A DNA stretch of 34,643 nucleotides from Gemmatimonadota bacterium (GTDB taxonomy: Bacteria; Latescibacterota; UBA2968; UBA8231), in the NCBI GenBank assembly GCA_028875335.1, contig JAPPEF010000092.1:1-34643 (forward strand), in the 5' to 3' direction. Of the stretch, positions 16,276-25,105 are shown piece after piece (the first letter of the stretch is position 1; each line of letters begins with the position of its first letter). Below the pieces are notes generated by a model. That model was given only the letters and a program-made list of their open reading frames with translations. It had not been told where the DNA came from and ran no database searches. Position numbers and translations under genes: made by a program.

Positions 16276-19026
16276 CTACTCATAACCGGCGTACACAGTG
16301 ACGAATATGGCCGTTTCAGTGCGTGCCCTTTCGGCCGAAGCGCGATCAATCCGCGACACGCGAAATCCAGTCTGGGTCCACAGGTTGTAGCCTAGGTATT
16401 CGGCGTTGTTGGTAAACTGCAAGGCATAGACCAACTCGTTGCGATCCGAGCGCAGCAAATGGGTTTCCAACTCCTCGCGGAACTGCTCGACGAGCAGGTA
16501 CTCTAGGCCGGTCTGCAATTGGGTGCGCGACAGAATTGGCACGTGCACAACCAGCGACCACAGCTCGTGCAACTCGGTGGTCGCTACCCGCACCTGCGTA
16601 TCCTGGCGGCGCGAGGGCCGCTGGCGCTGAAACTCGCTCTTCCAGCGCGGCTGGAACTTGACAACCCCTAGGTTGAACGTATAATCGATCTTGTTGAGGA
16701 CTCCGAAGAAGGACGCCGTCTCGCGGATGTCCTGTTCATCAAGCGGTCGCTCGTCGAAATTGTCCTGTTTGAAAACCTCCCACTTAAGGCGGTTCTTAAA
16801 GTGGATGTGGTCGCTCTGGTACTGATAGCCGAGATACAAGGTATTGGCCCAGCCATCGCGCAGAGGGAGAGGGTCGGTATAGGGCACTAGGTCGCCGCGC
16901 GATCCCTCGCGCACAACCCACTCTATCACATTGTCGCGAATATCGTCGCGGACCTGCCGATAGTTGTTGTACACTTGTACGCGCCCCTTACTGGCGTAGT
17001 CCTTGTCAAAGGTCAGCAAGGCGTAATTGGTGGCGTTCTCGCGAGCGTCTGCTAGCTGGCGCTCGTCGAGGCGACCGACAGTCAGCCGTGCCTCCGGCCC
17101 TAAATGAGAACCTACATAGATGTTGTAGCCGCGCCGATCCCGTTTGTACAGATAGTCGGGTAAAATGTCGTTTTCAAAGCGGTCAATGATACCGTTGTTG
17201 TTCATATCAAGACCAAAGAGGAACTCAGGTCGATCGGATGCGTAGCGAAGAAACGGCTCCTCGTAATCAGGCACTGTGTTTTCTCGCCACTCGGAGTCGT
17301 TCTGATTGAAGTCGTTGATGAAGTCGTTGTTTTCGTCGAACCCTGGGAAGACTTCCCTATCCTGCGAGAAATTGGTCCGAAGCCAGTCGGGATTGCGATC
17401 TTGATCGTCGTTGTCATCGACGAATTCGTAAACGAAACGGATGTCGTCGTCGTAATTGATGTCCGCTGCATCGTTTTGGGTACCAGCTAGAAAGGAACTA
17501 GTGCTGTAGTCGGGATCAACATTGTAGACTTCGCCGAAGCCAAAGTAGGGATAAGCGCGTTTATACACATTGACAAACCAAGCGTCGGCCGAGCTGTTGT
17601 ACGCCGTATGCTGGGTCACGTCGGTTTCCGACCGCCGTGGATAGCGAAAGTGCTGGCGGTTGCGGTCGTATTCCCCCGATAAGTAAAACCCGCTGACATC
17701 CATAATGTCGAGCGTAAAGCCGAATATCTCATTGGCCACCGGCAACCCGTATTTGACGCTCACAAATCCCTGATTCGAGCCATCCTGCACGTTGCCGTCG
17801 GCGCGCATCGTGCGCTCGGGAATGCCCTCAGAGAGCAAGACCGGCTGGCCGTTGGCGTTGAGCTGGCGGTTGGAGGTAACGTCGATCCGGTAGTCGTTGG
17901 CCAAAAGTAACAGGAACTCAATGCTCTTGATTTGCTCGGGCTGAGGGCCGAAAGAGTTGCGATACTGAGGGCCTTCTAGATCGTACACTAGCACGATGAC
18001 CTCGTTGCCGTCAGCCGAGAGGAAGCCTTCGCGGCGAAAACCACCCTGCACCGCTGGGGCAAAGGCGAGGATGTTGCTATTGCCGATGCGACGACGGTTG
18101 CTGATGCGCTCGCCATCGATGGTCGTAATGATCATCTCCTCCTGAAAGAAGGCCGCGCCCGCCCTGCCATCCTCGGGCGAATCGTCGCTCAAGCGCACTT
18201 CGATACGCGAAACGTCGGCGTTGTTCTGGCCCTCAGTGAGCGTGCCCTTGAGGGGGTTGCCCTGAAATGCCTGCCCTTTGGTCGAAGAGTTGAAAGCATT
18301 GATGTAGGTCGCTCCCAACTTGACAAAGTCGCCAACCTGCATGGTGCCGCGGCCACCGATCAAGTTGGTGTCATTCGAGCGGAAACGACCGGTACTAGCT
18401 GTTGCTGAGGCTTCGGTGCGCCCAGGTGCACTGGGGCGCGAGGCGAGAAAGGTCGCCTCGTATTTGTCCGTAGCTAGGTCAAACTGAATACCGGCAAAGG
18501 TCGGTTTGGAAAAGGTCATCGGCGTCAGCGTCGTGCGGATGCGGTCGCCAATGGTCAGGGCATAGGCGTATTGGCCCTTCTGATCCGAGGCGATGACCAA
18601 GTTCGTAAACCACTGCTGGAAGCGGCCAGTCTTAAACAGACTGCTGCCCGAGGTCTGCGGCGCTGCAATGCTCCAGTCGTAAATGAGTTCGCCGCGGGTG
18701 ATGTAATTCCCGTAGAGATCGTAAAAATAATCGCCTTCTTGGCTTGTGTTCACATAACGCGAATAATGCCGCCGGGCGTAGTTGGTATAGTCCTGTTGCC
18801 GCCATTGGTACTCGTTGAACAGTTCCTGCGGCACGTACCACTTCTTCACCGCTGGATCCAACGCATCGAAAAGTATCCCTGGCCCGATAGGGTCGTAAAA
18901 AACCTCCCCGCCACGACGCACGCCCAAGCGCGAGCCGAAATCTTCCTGTGCGGGGAGGTCTTCCACCATCACTCCTAACATCACGATTGCCACCACACCG
19001 ATGCGGAAACTCCTAACTATATTCAC
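16276..19026 (-). CDS. Large predicted outer-membrane beta-barrel protein with Asp/Asn-rich insert
   Basis: A 916-residue exported protein. It starts at a GTG with GGGAGG 7 nt ahead; the signal peptide ends near DLPAQ. The protein is rich in alternating hydrophobic/polar strands with aromatic girdle-type residues, and the last 130 residues look like paired barrel strands. Residues of about 520-625 form an Asp/Asn-rich region with calcium-loop-like phrases (FDENNDFINDFNQND, GLDMNNNGIIDRFEND) followed by PDYLYKRDRRGYN. From memory, similar phrases occur in large unnamed proteins of FCB-group metagenomes; this was not searched. Its neighbours are two surface proteins upstream, then a lipoprotein and a SurA-like foldase downstream. 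It may be the membrane anchor or pore for the surface proteins. Function unknown. Confidence 0.7.
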   Translation of the reverse strand: MNIVRSFRIGVVAIVMLGVMVEDLPAQEDFGSRLGVRRGGEVFYDPIGPGILFDALDPAVKKWYVPQELFNEYQWRQQDYTNYARRHYSRYVNTSQEGDYFYDLYGNYITRGELIYDWSIAAPQTSGSSLFKTGRFQQWFTNLVIASDQKGQYAYALTIGDRIRTTLTPMTFSKPTFAGIQFDLATDKYEATFLASRPSAPGRTEASATASTGRFRSNDTNLIGGRGTMQVGDFVKLGATYINAFNSSTKGQAFQGNPLKGTLTEGQNNADVSRIEVRLSDDSPEDGRAGAAFFQEEMIITTIDGERISNRRRIGNSNILAFAPAVQGGFRREGFLSADGNEVIVLVYDLEGPQYRNSFGPQPEQIKSIEFLLLLANDYRIDVTSNRQLNANGQPVLLSEGIPERTMRADGNVQDGSNQGFVSVKYGLPVANEIFGFTLDIMDVSGFYLSGEYDRNRQHFRYPRRSETDVTQHTAYNSSADAWFVNVYKRAYPYFGFGEVYNVDPDYSTSSFLAGTQNDAADINYDDDIRFVYEFVDDNDDQDRNPDWLRTNFSQDREVFPGFDENNDFINDFNQNDSEWRENTVPDYEEPFLRYASDRPEFLFGLDMNNNGIIDRFENDILPDYLYKRDRRGYNIYVGSHLGPEARLTVGRLDERQLADARENATNYALLTFDKDYASKGRVQVYNNYRQVRDDIRDNVIEWVVREGSRGDLVPYTDPLPLRDGWANTLYLGYQYQSDHIHFKNRLKWEVFKQDNFDERPLDEQDIRETASFFGVLNKIDYTFNLGVVKFQPRWKSEFQRQRPSRRQDTQVRVATTELHELWSLVVHVPILSRTQLQTGLEYLLVEQFREELETHLLRSDRNELVYALQFTNNAEYLGYNLWTQTGFRVSRIDRASAERARTETAIFVTVYAGYE

Positions 19027-19072
19027 AAATACCCTCCCTTGTTGTCGAATTCCGGTCCGAACTACTGCTTTA

Positions 19073-22000
19073 TCAATAAGCTACGTGAACAAGGCGCGTC
19101 AATTTGCTGGCTTGATCATCGGCTTCTAGCTTGATCTGACAGAGATAGATCCCCGGCGGCACGATCTGACCATTCATATTCCGCCCATCCCACACAAACG
19201 CCTGCGTCCCTACCTTGCCACCGACTGCCGAGCCCTGCCCTTGACCTACCAAGCGCCCTCCCAAATCGTAAAATGCAACGTCTAACGGACGCTCCTCTTG
19301 TACCTTCAGCAAAACAAAATGCACCAAGAGTTCGTCGTTGACTCCATCGCCGTTGGGCGTAAAGACCGGTGATAGCACTACGTCTTGGATCAAAGACCCC
19401 GGCAGCGCCATCAAGCTGACCTGCGCCGTCGAAGAATCCACCAACTCGGTCGCATCCTTATCGGCGGTGTCCACCCGTTGAAATACGCCTTCCTCCGAGT
19501 CTGAAGACCGCACAAACGAGGCGAATTCAATGCCCTCGCGGAAGCTCTGCGACTCAAACTGCACCTCAACGAGGGCGTGCTGGCCAGCCGGCAGATCGGC
19601 ATTGAGCGAAAAGGGGAAACGCACCCAGATCGAATCCGCGCCAGTCGCCATGCGTTCCAACACGGTGCCGTCTGCATCGCGCAAGACCCCGTCGTCGGCT
19701 GGCACGAAGGCGCGGTCGAACTTCGTGGTCGTCGCCGAGGTCTGCGTTTCCTCCGGGTTGAGCAGCGAAGGCGTCTGAGCGACGGCGACCTGCCCCAAGC
19801 GCACACCGGTCAAGCGCGCATCGCGCGGCGCGACGACCAGCACCTCGTTAAAGCCGTCGCGCACGGTCGCATCGGTCGGGTCGGGCGCGGCAGCGCGGAT
19901 GAAATAAGAAAACGGCTGCGGCGCGAGCGGATCGATATTGCGCGGCGGCGTGTAGTCCGAGGTTTGCACACCCAAGTCGGTCGGAACGCGCGCTGCTCCC
20001 TCGTCGGTGAGGAGCGCCAACTCGCCAGCCAGTTCAAGCGACAGCGGTGGTGCCAACTCAATGCGCAAACTACGGATACGCACGGTCTTGAAGGGATTTT
20101 CTGAAGAGAGATTGACCCGCACCTGAACGAACTTGCGCGGGTTGGGCGAGGTGATCGTAGCCTCGTTGACGCCATGGGTCGGCAAATAGCTCTCGCTCCA
20201 CTCGCTCCAGCCGACAAACGCCAGTTCGCCGTCCTTGTCAAAGCTCGAACGCGGTGCTCGGCGCACTTTTTTACCATCTTCATCGATGAGCCCATCGCCG
20301 TCATTGTCAATCAGGTCAATCCAATCCTCGTCCGTGAGTCCGTCGCCGTCGTCGTCGGTGCGCGAGGCGTGTTTCTGGCTGGCAGGCAGGGTCTGCCAGA
20401 TATCCCATTCCAACCACTTCAAGGCGATCTCGTCGTAGACTTCTTTCGTCACTTCCTCGCGCTCTTCGTTGCCAGCAATGGTTACGACCTGATAGTATGT
20501 GAAGTTGGTGTCAGTCTGATCCGAAGTGCGAGTCTGTACCTGTAAGCGGACATCCGGATGAAGATTCAACGGCTCGATGAGTTCGATGGCTTGGCCGGTG
20601 AGCGGATCGGTCTCGTGGACGATGACATCGCCTTCCCAGGCGATGCGCGGCAGGGTTTTGCGAATGAAATTGCCACGCGAATCCGTCAGCGTGATCGGCG
20701 GCGAGTACGCCCACACGCTGACTGGATACCCCTCGCCGTAAAGCTGAATCTCGCCCAACGTCGCCAGCGCTCCATAGCGACCGGATTGCTGCCCGGTGAC
20801 GTCGATGTCGCGGATTTGCAGAAAGCGGATCTTGCGGTAGGGAAAAGTCTCGCGAAAAATGCGCACTACCGGATCGCGGTTATCGACGTGTTCCTCGCTG
20901 ATGATGTTGTCCCACTTGAGCGCTTCTTCTAGCTGGGGGAAGTCGTCGCGGTCGTTCATACTCACGGGTTTGAGCAACGTGCCGTCGGAAACCAAAATAT
21001 CCGGTCCCAAAAAGGCACCTTTGTGACTCTGGTTAATGCGCTTGTTGACCACTGAGACATTGTCGACCCAAAACACGGCTCCTAAGTCGTACCAAGCCGT
21101 GCCCTTGAGGTATACCGGCGACCATGTATTGGCCACCCACTCCGAGTCGTACAGCCCATCCGTGGACAAATTGGGCGCACCCAAACCGCCGTTTTCAAAC
21201 GAAGCCCCCCCGCGCCTTTCGGGTTGCAGCGCGTAGTTGTCGCCCTTAGCCCAGACCTGAACCTCGGCAATCCGGGGAACCTCCTTGCTGTAGTAGAGAA
21301 GCGGACCGCGCTTCTCTACGGGTAGGTTTTGATACTTTTCTGAGGCGGTCTGATCGGCACTATCCTCGATTTCGACGAGCAACCCGCCGGCAGTCTGGCG
21401 CTGATAGATGATCGCACCGCGCTTTTCTTGGGGCAATGCTTCATAGGCGAGGCGCGCCTCTTCCCCCGTTCCCAAAAAGGCGTCGCGCCAGAGGTCTGAA
21501 TCCGTAACTTTAATGCGGACGTAATGGATGAAAGCTCCGCTAATATCGGGCCGGCCATCCTCGTCCCAGTCAGCTCGATCCAGCGGCAAGAGCGGGAAGG
21601 TCATCTGCGCGTAGCGACCCTCAGTCCCAGGCATCGGAACCAGCGTCACTTCACCGGCCTCACCTACTTCCTCTTCTGCACAGCGGGTTTCGCCAGCGTA
21701 GCCCGCGCTTTCATCGCGTACGCACTGGGCTAACTTGCCGGCGACGAAGCCGGTAGAGACTTGCCCGATGAGGGAAAACTTGAGGTTGTTACCTGAGGGA
21801 AAGGGGAAGCGCTCGCCCATCGAGGCGAAAAGCACGAAGGACTTGACCGGCTCGCCGAGGAACTCGTCTTCGAACTGACCAGCGGGGAAAATGATCGTCA
21901 GGCTATCGGCAAAGACCAGCCGCCCCAGATCGACTTCAATTTCCCAGTTGCGCAGACCGTCGATATGGAAGTCTCCAGGATCCCTCAAACGACTCGTAAA

Positions 22001-22408
22001 ATCGGCTGGCGTGTCCGGCTCCCAGAAGGTGTTCAAGTCGCCATCGATGATATTATTGGCCGCGGCGTCGTTGGATTTGGCCATCGCCCCCCCAGAGACT
22101 AGATCGCCGCCAGCGCGGACCAAATCGGGATAGGTGAAATCGACAGCCGTCGGAGCCACGTTGATATTGCGGCGAAAGAAAGTCGGCCGCAGCCCATCGG
22201 CCTCAACCTGAAAAATGTCCGCATCGCGGATTGGCACGTTCAGATTTGTGACTAGATCGTTCTGATAAATCCAGTTTCTCCAGTGCGAAGCCCTATCTAC
22301 GTGGATCGAACTGCCGAAAATTCGATAGGCATCTGTTTGGGCCACACAAAAACTAGGCAGGGATAGTAGGACGAAGAGAGCCATCTGCCACTTTAGCAAC
22401 CATTTCAT
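19073..22408 (-). CDS. Large surface protein: two discoidin-like modules, Ca-loop pair, FlgD/CHU_C-like C-terminus
   Basis: A 1111-residue secreted protein with a signal peptide cut near VAQ (residue 24). Two galactose-binding-like (discoidin/F5-8C type) modules are likely at about 119-300 (IIDGDLNTFWEPDTP, WEIEVDLGRLVFADSL) and 417-560 (YDSEWV, AWYDLGAVFWVDNVSVV). Between them two copies of a Y-x-x-LP-x-x-K-RG motif occur (322-335 and 359-371). Residues 685-712 hold two calcium-loop-type repeats (DDDGDGLTDED, DNDGDGLIDEDG). The last 103 residues are the FlgD/CHU_C-like domain (FTPNGDGVNDE, VWDGRNMNG, PPGIYL, ending HVAY). It is paralogous to the genes at 2272-4926 and 22450-24927 and likely co-transcribed with the latter (41-nt gap). 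Probably cell-surface carbohydrate or protein binding. Confidence 0.8.
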   Translation of the reverse strand: MKWLLKWQMALFVLLSLPSFCVAQTDAYRIFGSSIHVDRASHWRNWIYQNDLVTNLNVPIRDADIFQVEADGLRPTFFRRNINVAPTAVDFTYPDLVRAGGDLVSGGAMAKSNDAAANNIIDGDLNTFWEPDTPADFTSRLRDPGDFHIDGLRNWEIEVDLGRLVFADSLTIIFPAGQFEDEFLGEPVKSFVLFASMGERFPFPSGNNLKFSLIGQVSTGFVAGKLAQCVRDESAGYAGETRCAEEEVGEAGEVTLVPMPGTEGRYAQMTFPLLPLDRADWDEDGRPDISGAFIHYVRIKVTDSDLWRDAFLGTGEEARLAYEALPQEKRGAIIYQRQTAGGLLVEIEDSADQTASEKYQNLPVEKRGPLLYYSKEVPRIAEVQVWAKGDNYALQPERRGGASFENGGLGAPNLSTDGLYDSEWVANTWSPVYLKGTAWYDLGAVFWVDNVSVVNKRINQSHKGAFLGPDILVSDGTLLKPVSMNDRDDFPQLEEALKWDNIISEEHVDNRDPVVRIFRETFPYRKIRFLQIRDIDVTGQQSGRYGALATLGEIQLYGEGYPVSVWAYSPPITLTDSRGNFIRKTLPRIAWEGDVIVHETDPLTGQAIELIEPLNLHPDVRLQVQTRTSDQTDTNFTYYQVVTIAGNEEREEVTKEVYDEIALKWLEWDIWQTLPASQKHASRTDDDGDGLTDEDWIDLIDNDGDGLIDEDGKKVRRAPRSSFDKDGELAFVGWSEWSESYLPTHGVNEATITSPNPRKFVQVRVNLSSENPFKTVRIRSLRIELAPPLSLELAGELALLTDEGAARVPTDLGVQTSDYTPPRNIDPLAPQPFSYFIRAAAPDPTDATVRDGFNEVLVVAPRDARLTGVRLGQVAVAQTPSLLNPEETQTSATTTKFDRAFVPADDGVLRDADGTVLERMATGADSIWVRFPFSLNADLPAGQHALVEVQFESQSFREGIEFASFVRSSDSEEGVFQRVDTADKDATELVDSSTAQVSLMALPGSLIQDVVLSPVFTPNGDGVNDELLVHFVLLKVQEERPLDVAFYDLGGRLVGQGQGSAVGGKVGTQAFVWDGRNMNGQIVPPGIYLCQIKLEADDQASKLTRLVHVAY
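20273..20356 (-). repeat. Pair of calcium-loop-type repeats within the 1111-residue protein
   Basis: Residues 685-712 read as two Asp-rich loops 16 residues apart. This is the same spacing as units 1 and 2 of the array in the 884-residue paralogue. It looks like a reduced form of the same repeat. Confidence 0.75.
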
Positions 22409-22449
22409 AGCATTTCCTTTCTTCCCGCGTTTCTCGTTCTCGCTAAAGG

Positions 22450-24927
22450 CTAATACGCTACGGAAACGATGCGCGTCTGGGCCTCACCTGCACGATCGGC
22501 TGCGGCCGAAATGCGCAATAGGTATAGTCCTGGAGGCACTACCTGTCCAACATCGTCGCGGCCATCCCACTGCTGCGAATATCCCCCCGACGATAGCTGG
22601 CGCTCAATGAGGCGCAGACGCCGACCATTCAGATCGAATATCTCCAACTGCACAGGCTTCGGCGTTAGTAGCCGCTGGACGTCAAAAGTCACGACTACTT
22701 CGTCGTTGACGTCGTCGCCATTGGGCGTAAAAGGATTGGGCACGACCTTGAAATTGGTCACTAGGTTCTCGCTCTGCGCTGAAATATCGGCAATCACCGC
22801 TAGGGAATTGCGATCTGAGAGCCGGTCCGTCGCCGCGAAATCCACCACGTCATTGTCCTCCACCCGCTGTGGCAAGAAAATGGCCAGCGTATCGAGCGCA
22901 CTCTCATTACCTCCGAGTGCCAAAATTCCGCTACTGGTAAAGCGTCGTTCTGCTTCTGCACCTAAAGTGTCTAAAAAGACATTGGCAGCAAAGTTGGTGC
23001 GGAAGTCGATGACCCGGCCTTGAAAGCGGACCTTTACCAATGCGTTGCGGACTTGGCCTTCCTCGGCTGGGCTTATGGTTGGGAAACCAACGACGAACTG
23101 ATCGTCGGCAACGTACAACGCTCGAAACTGCCCCTCCCCTATCTCGCCTTCGCCATCCACTCGTTCCAAGTTCAGGAACTCTCCGTCGCCTAGATCCACC
23201 TCCACCCCCTCAATGGCCTCCGCACGCGCCGGCGTGAAAACCTGCAAGCGGTTGAACCCGTTGTTCTCAGCCCCTAATCCAGCGTTGAGGACCAGCACAA
23301 AGGTGGTGTCGCGGCCAGCAATCACATCCACGGCCGGAGCAATCTCGCCGAAGACCTGCTCCGTGATCTGCGGAGCGGAGTATTCAAAGCGCAAGTTGCT
23401 AATAATCGTGGCCGCCTCGGGCTCTTCGCTCAGAAACTCAACCTCAATCTGAATGAAGGGCCGACCACCCGGCGCATTGATCAACTGGCCATTGTTGGCC
23501 AACTGGACGCCGCTCCAAAACTCGAGATCGGGTTCGACGTGACGCCGCTCATTGCCCGGCAGCTTCTTGTACTCGTCGCGGGTCAGGCGGACTCGCGCTC
23601 GGTCCTCGGGCAAGGCAGCACTGAAGATCTCACGGGCCTCCAGATTGAAAGCCTCATCGTTTAGGTCCACTTCCTGACCGAAGGTCTTAGAGCCAAGCCG
23701 TTGGTCGGTGATGATCGCCCCTTCCTCTTTCCACTCCACCGAGCGCTCGAATTTGTTGACGCGAAAAAGGACCTCCGTCTCGGTATTAACGCCTGTCTGT
23801 ACGCGCACGATAGCGCGCGATCTGGTGGGATCGCCAATTTTTCGCTCGTCCCAGAAAATCCGCCCCAAGGTCGCTGGAGGCAGCGGTAGCGCATTGGAAG
23901 TGTAAATCGCTTCAGGCACAAAACCGTCGGCTAAAAACTCCATTTCAGCTAAATCGTAATCCAGTGGAGTCTGAAAATCAAAGCGCGCATAGCGCATGTA
24001 GGCCTGCGGCTCAAAGGCCACGGCAATGGTGTCTTCCACATTGACCGGTGCGCTCGCCTCGAGAACGAAGGTCGGAAAAGTCGAAGCTATTTTATTGAAC
24101 CTAGGGAACGCCAACTGCCCAATACTCGGATCGTCGAGACTAAGACCGGCGATTACCTTCTCAGTCCCAGGCAACCCCCTAGAGAAGGTGTAGGCGGAAA
24201 CGCGCGAGGGCTCTTCAAGACTGGGATAGAGGCGAAACAAGCGAATTGGAAAGTAGCGTCCCAAGTCGATATAGAGGCTCCATTGCTGTTTGACGTCCTG
24301 CCCAACTCGGTCGATGCGCTCGAAATGGGTCAGTGGATCGCCATCGAAAACGTGCCATAGGCCCTCTTGGAGTCGCTGGTCAGTCAAAGCCCTTTCAAAA
24401 ATGCCGTGAGGCGTGAGGTTGAGCCCCTTGTTGTACTTGTCACCGCTGGGAGGGCGGGGAAAGGATTCGGCCACATTAATCATGGCCTCAATCTCGCTGA
24501 TGCCAGCCCGACGCAATAACTGGACGGCCTCTAGGTTACGCGGAAAGGGACTCCAACGAGGGATCAAGACTGTACCCTCCTTTACGATCTCACCATCTTC
24601 GAGTTCGATATCAGTCGGTGCTACTACATCGGCTCTAGTTACATTAAGCGAGAAGGCAAAGAGGCTGGAATCGATTGCCGCATCCACTTCGGCGGCGGTG
24701 AGAGGAATTTCGGGAACGGGCACTACGCGCGTTGGCGTGATGGGTCCAATACCATTCTCATAGCTTTCAAAGTCGATTACTTCAATGAAGCGACTCTCTG
24801 AAAGCGGCCCCTGCTTAGCATCGGCCCAAGTTGTGTTGCCCGGAATGGCGAACAGACGCAACTCCGCAACAGCATTTACGACCCAACCTGTCAAAACTAG
24901 TACGGCGACACAAATCCCAATTCTCAT
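22450..24927 (-). CDS. Surface protein with discoidin-like module and FlgD/CHU_C-like C-terminus
   Basis: An 825-residue secreted protein; signal peptide cut after NAVA (residue 21). A discoidin-like module lies near 190-350 (FDGDPLTHFERID, WSLYIDLGRYFPIRLFRLYP). A segment near 550-600 (LRFEYSAPQ, then NGFNRLQVFTPA) matches the same place in the 884-residue protein (IEFDYDAPL, then TFNRIEIAVPSA). The end is FlgD/CHU_C-like (PNPFTPNGDDVNDE, IFDLNGRRL, WDGRDDVGQVVPPGLYLLRI, VSVAY). It lacks the Asp-rich repeats of its two paralogues. GGGGAG 7 nt before the ATG supports the start. It is the first gene after the palindrome at 25041-25080, so it probably begins the operon running to 11741. Confidence 0.8.
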   Translation of the reverse strand: MRIGICVAVLVLTGWVVNAVAELRLFAIPGNTTWADAKQGPLSESRFIEVIDFESYENGIGPITPTRVVPVPEIPLTAAEVDAAIDSSLFAFSLNVTRADVVAPTDIELEDGEIVKEGTVLIPRWSPFPRNLEAVQLLRRAGISEIEAMINVAESFPRPPSGDKYNKGLNLTPHGIFERALTDQRLQEGLWHVFDGDPLTHFERIDRVGQDVKQQWSLYIDLGRYFPIRLFRLYPSLEEPSRVSAYTFSRGLPGTEKVIAGLSLDDPSIGQLAFPRFNKIASTFPTFVLEASAPVNVEDTIAVAFEPQAYMRYARFDFQTPLDYDLAEMEFLADGFVPEAIYTSNALPLPPATLGRIFWDERKIGDPTRSRAIVRVQTGVNTETEVLFRVNKFERSVEWKEEGAIITDQRLGSKTFGQEVDLNDEAFNLEAREIFSAALPEDRARVRLTRDEYKKLPGNERRHVEPDLEFWSGVQLANNGQLINAPGGRPFIQIEVEFLSEEPEAATIISNLRFEYSAPQITEQVFGEIAPAVDVIAGRDTTFVLVLNAGLGAENNGFNRLQVFTPARAEAIEGVEVDLGDGEFLNLERVDGEGEIGEGQFRALYVADDQFVVGFPTISPAEEGQVRNALVKVRFQGRVIDFRTNFAANVFLDTLGAEAERRFTSSGILALGGNESALDTLAIFLPQRVEDNDVVDFAATDRLSDRNSLAVIADISAQSENLVTNFKVVPNPFTPNGDDVNDEVVVTFDVQRLLTPKPVQLEIFDLNGRRLRLIERQLSSGGYSQQWDGRDDVGQVVPPGLYLLRISAAADRAGEAQTRIVSVAY

Positions 24928-24990
24928 TCCGTTACTCCCCGGTAGAATTTGCGCTGCCTAGGTTTTCACATGGGCAACTAGGAGCGAGGT

Positions 24991-25018
24991 ATTATGACGC
25001 GAGGAAGGTGCTACCCAA
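24991..25018 (-). promoter_or_regulatory. Possible promoter of the 24927-to-11741 operon
   Basis: Minus strand TTGGGT (25018-25013), 16-nt spacer, CATAAT (24996-24991). The match is moderate. Its position between the upstream palindrome and the first gene of the operon is what a promoter should have. Confidence 0.3.
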
Positions 25019-25040
25019 GTTATGCGATAGCCATAAGATG

Positions 25041-25080
25041 ATTTTAAGGAGAGGAGGAATATTCCCCCTCTCCTTAAAAT
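25041..25080. terminator. 40-bp near-perfect palindrome behind the CBM9-like gene
   Basis: A 14-bp perfect stem (ATTTTAAGGAGAGG and its complement) encloses GGAATATTCC, which is itself palindromic. Only one base pair of the 40 bp is mismatched. It begins about 25 nt after the stop of the gene at 25106-26008. There is no U-run beyond the stem on the minus strand, so it may terminate transcription, stabilise the 3' end of the mRNA, or bind a dimeric protein. Confidence 0.55.
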
Positions 25081-25105
25081 TTAGGAAAACAGCAGGACGC
25101 TACTG

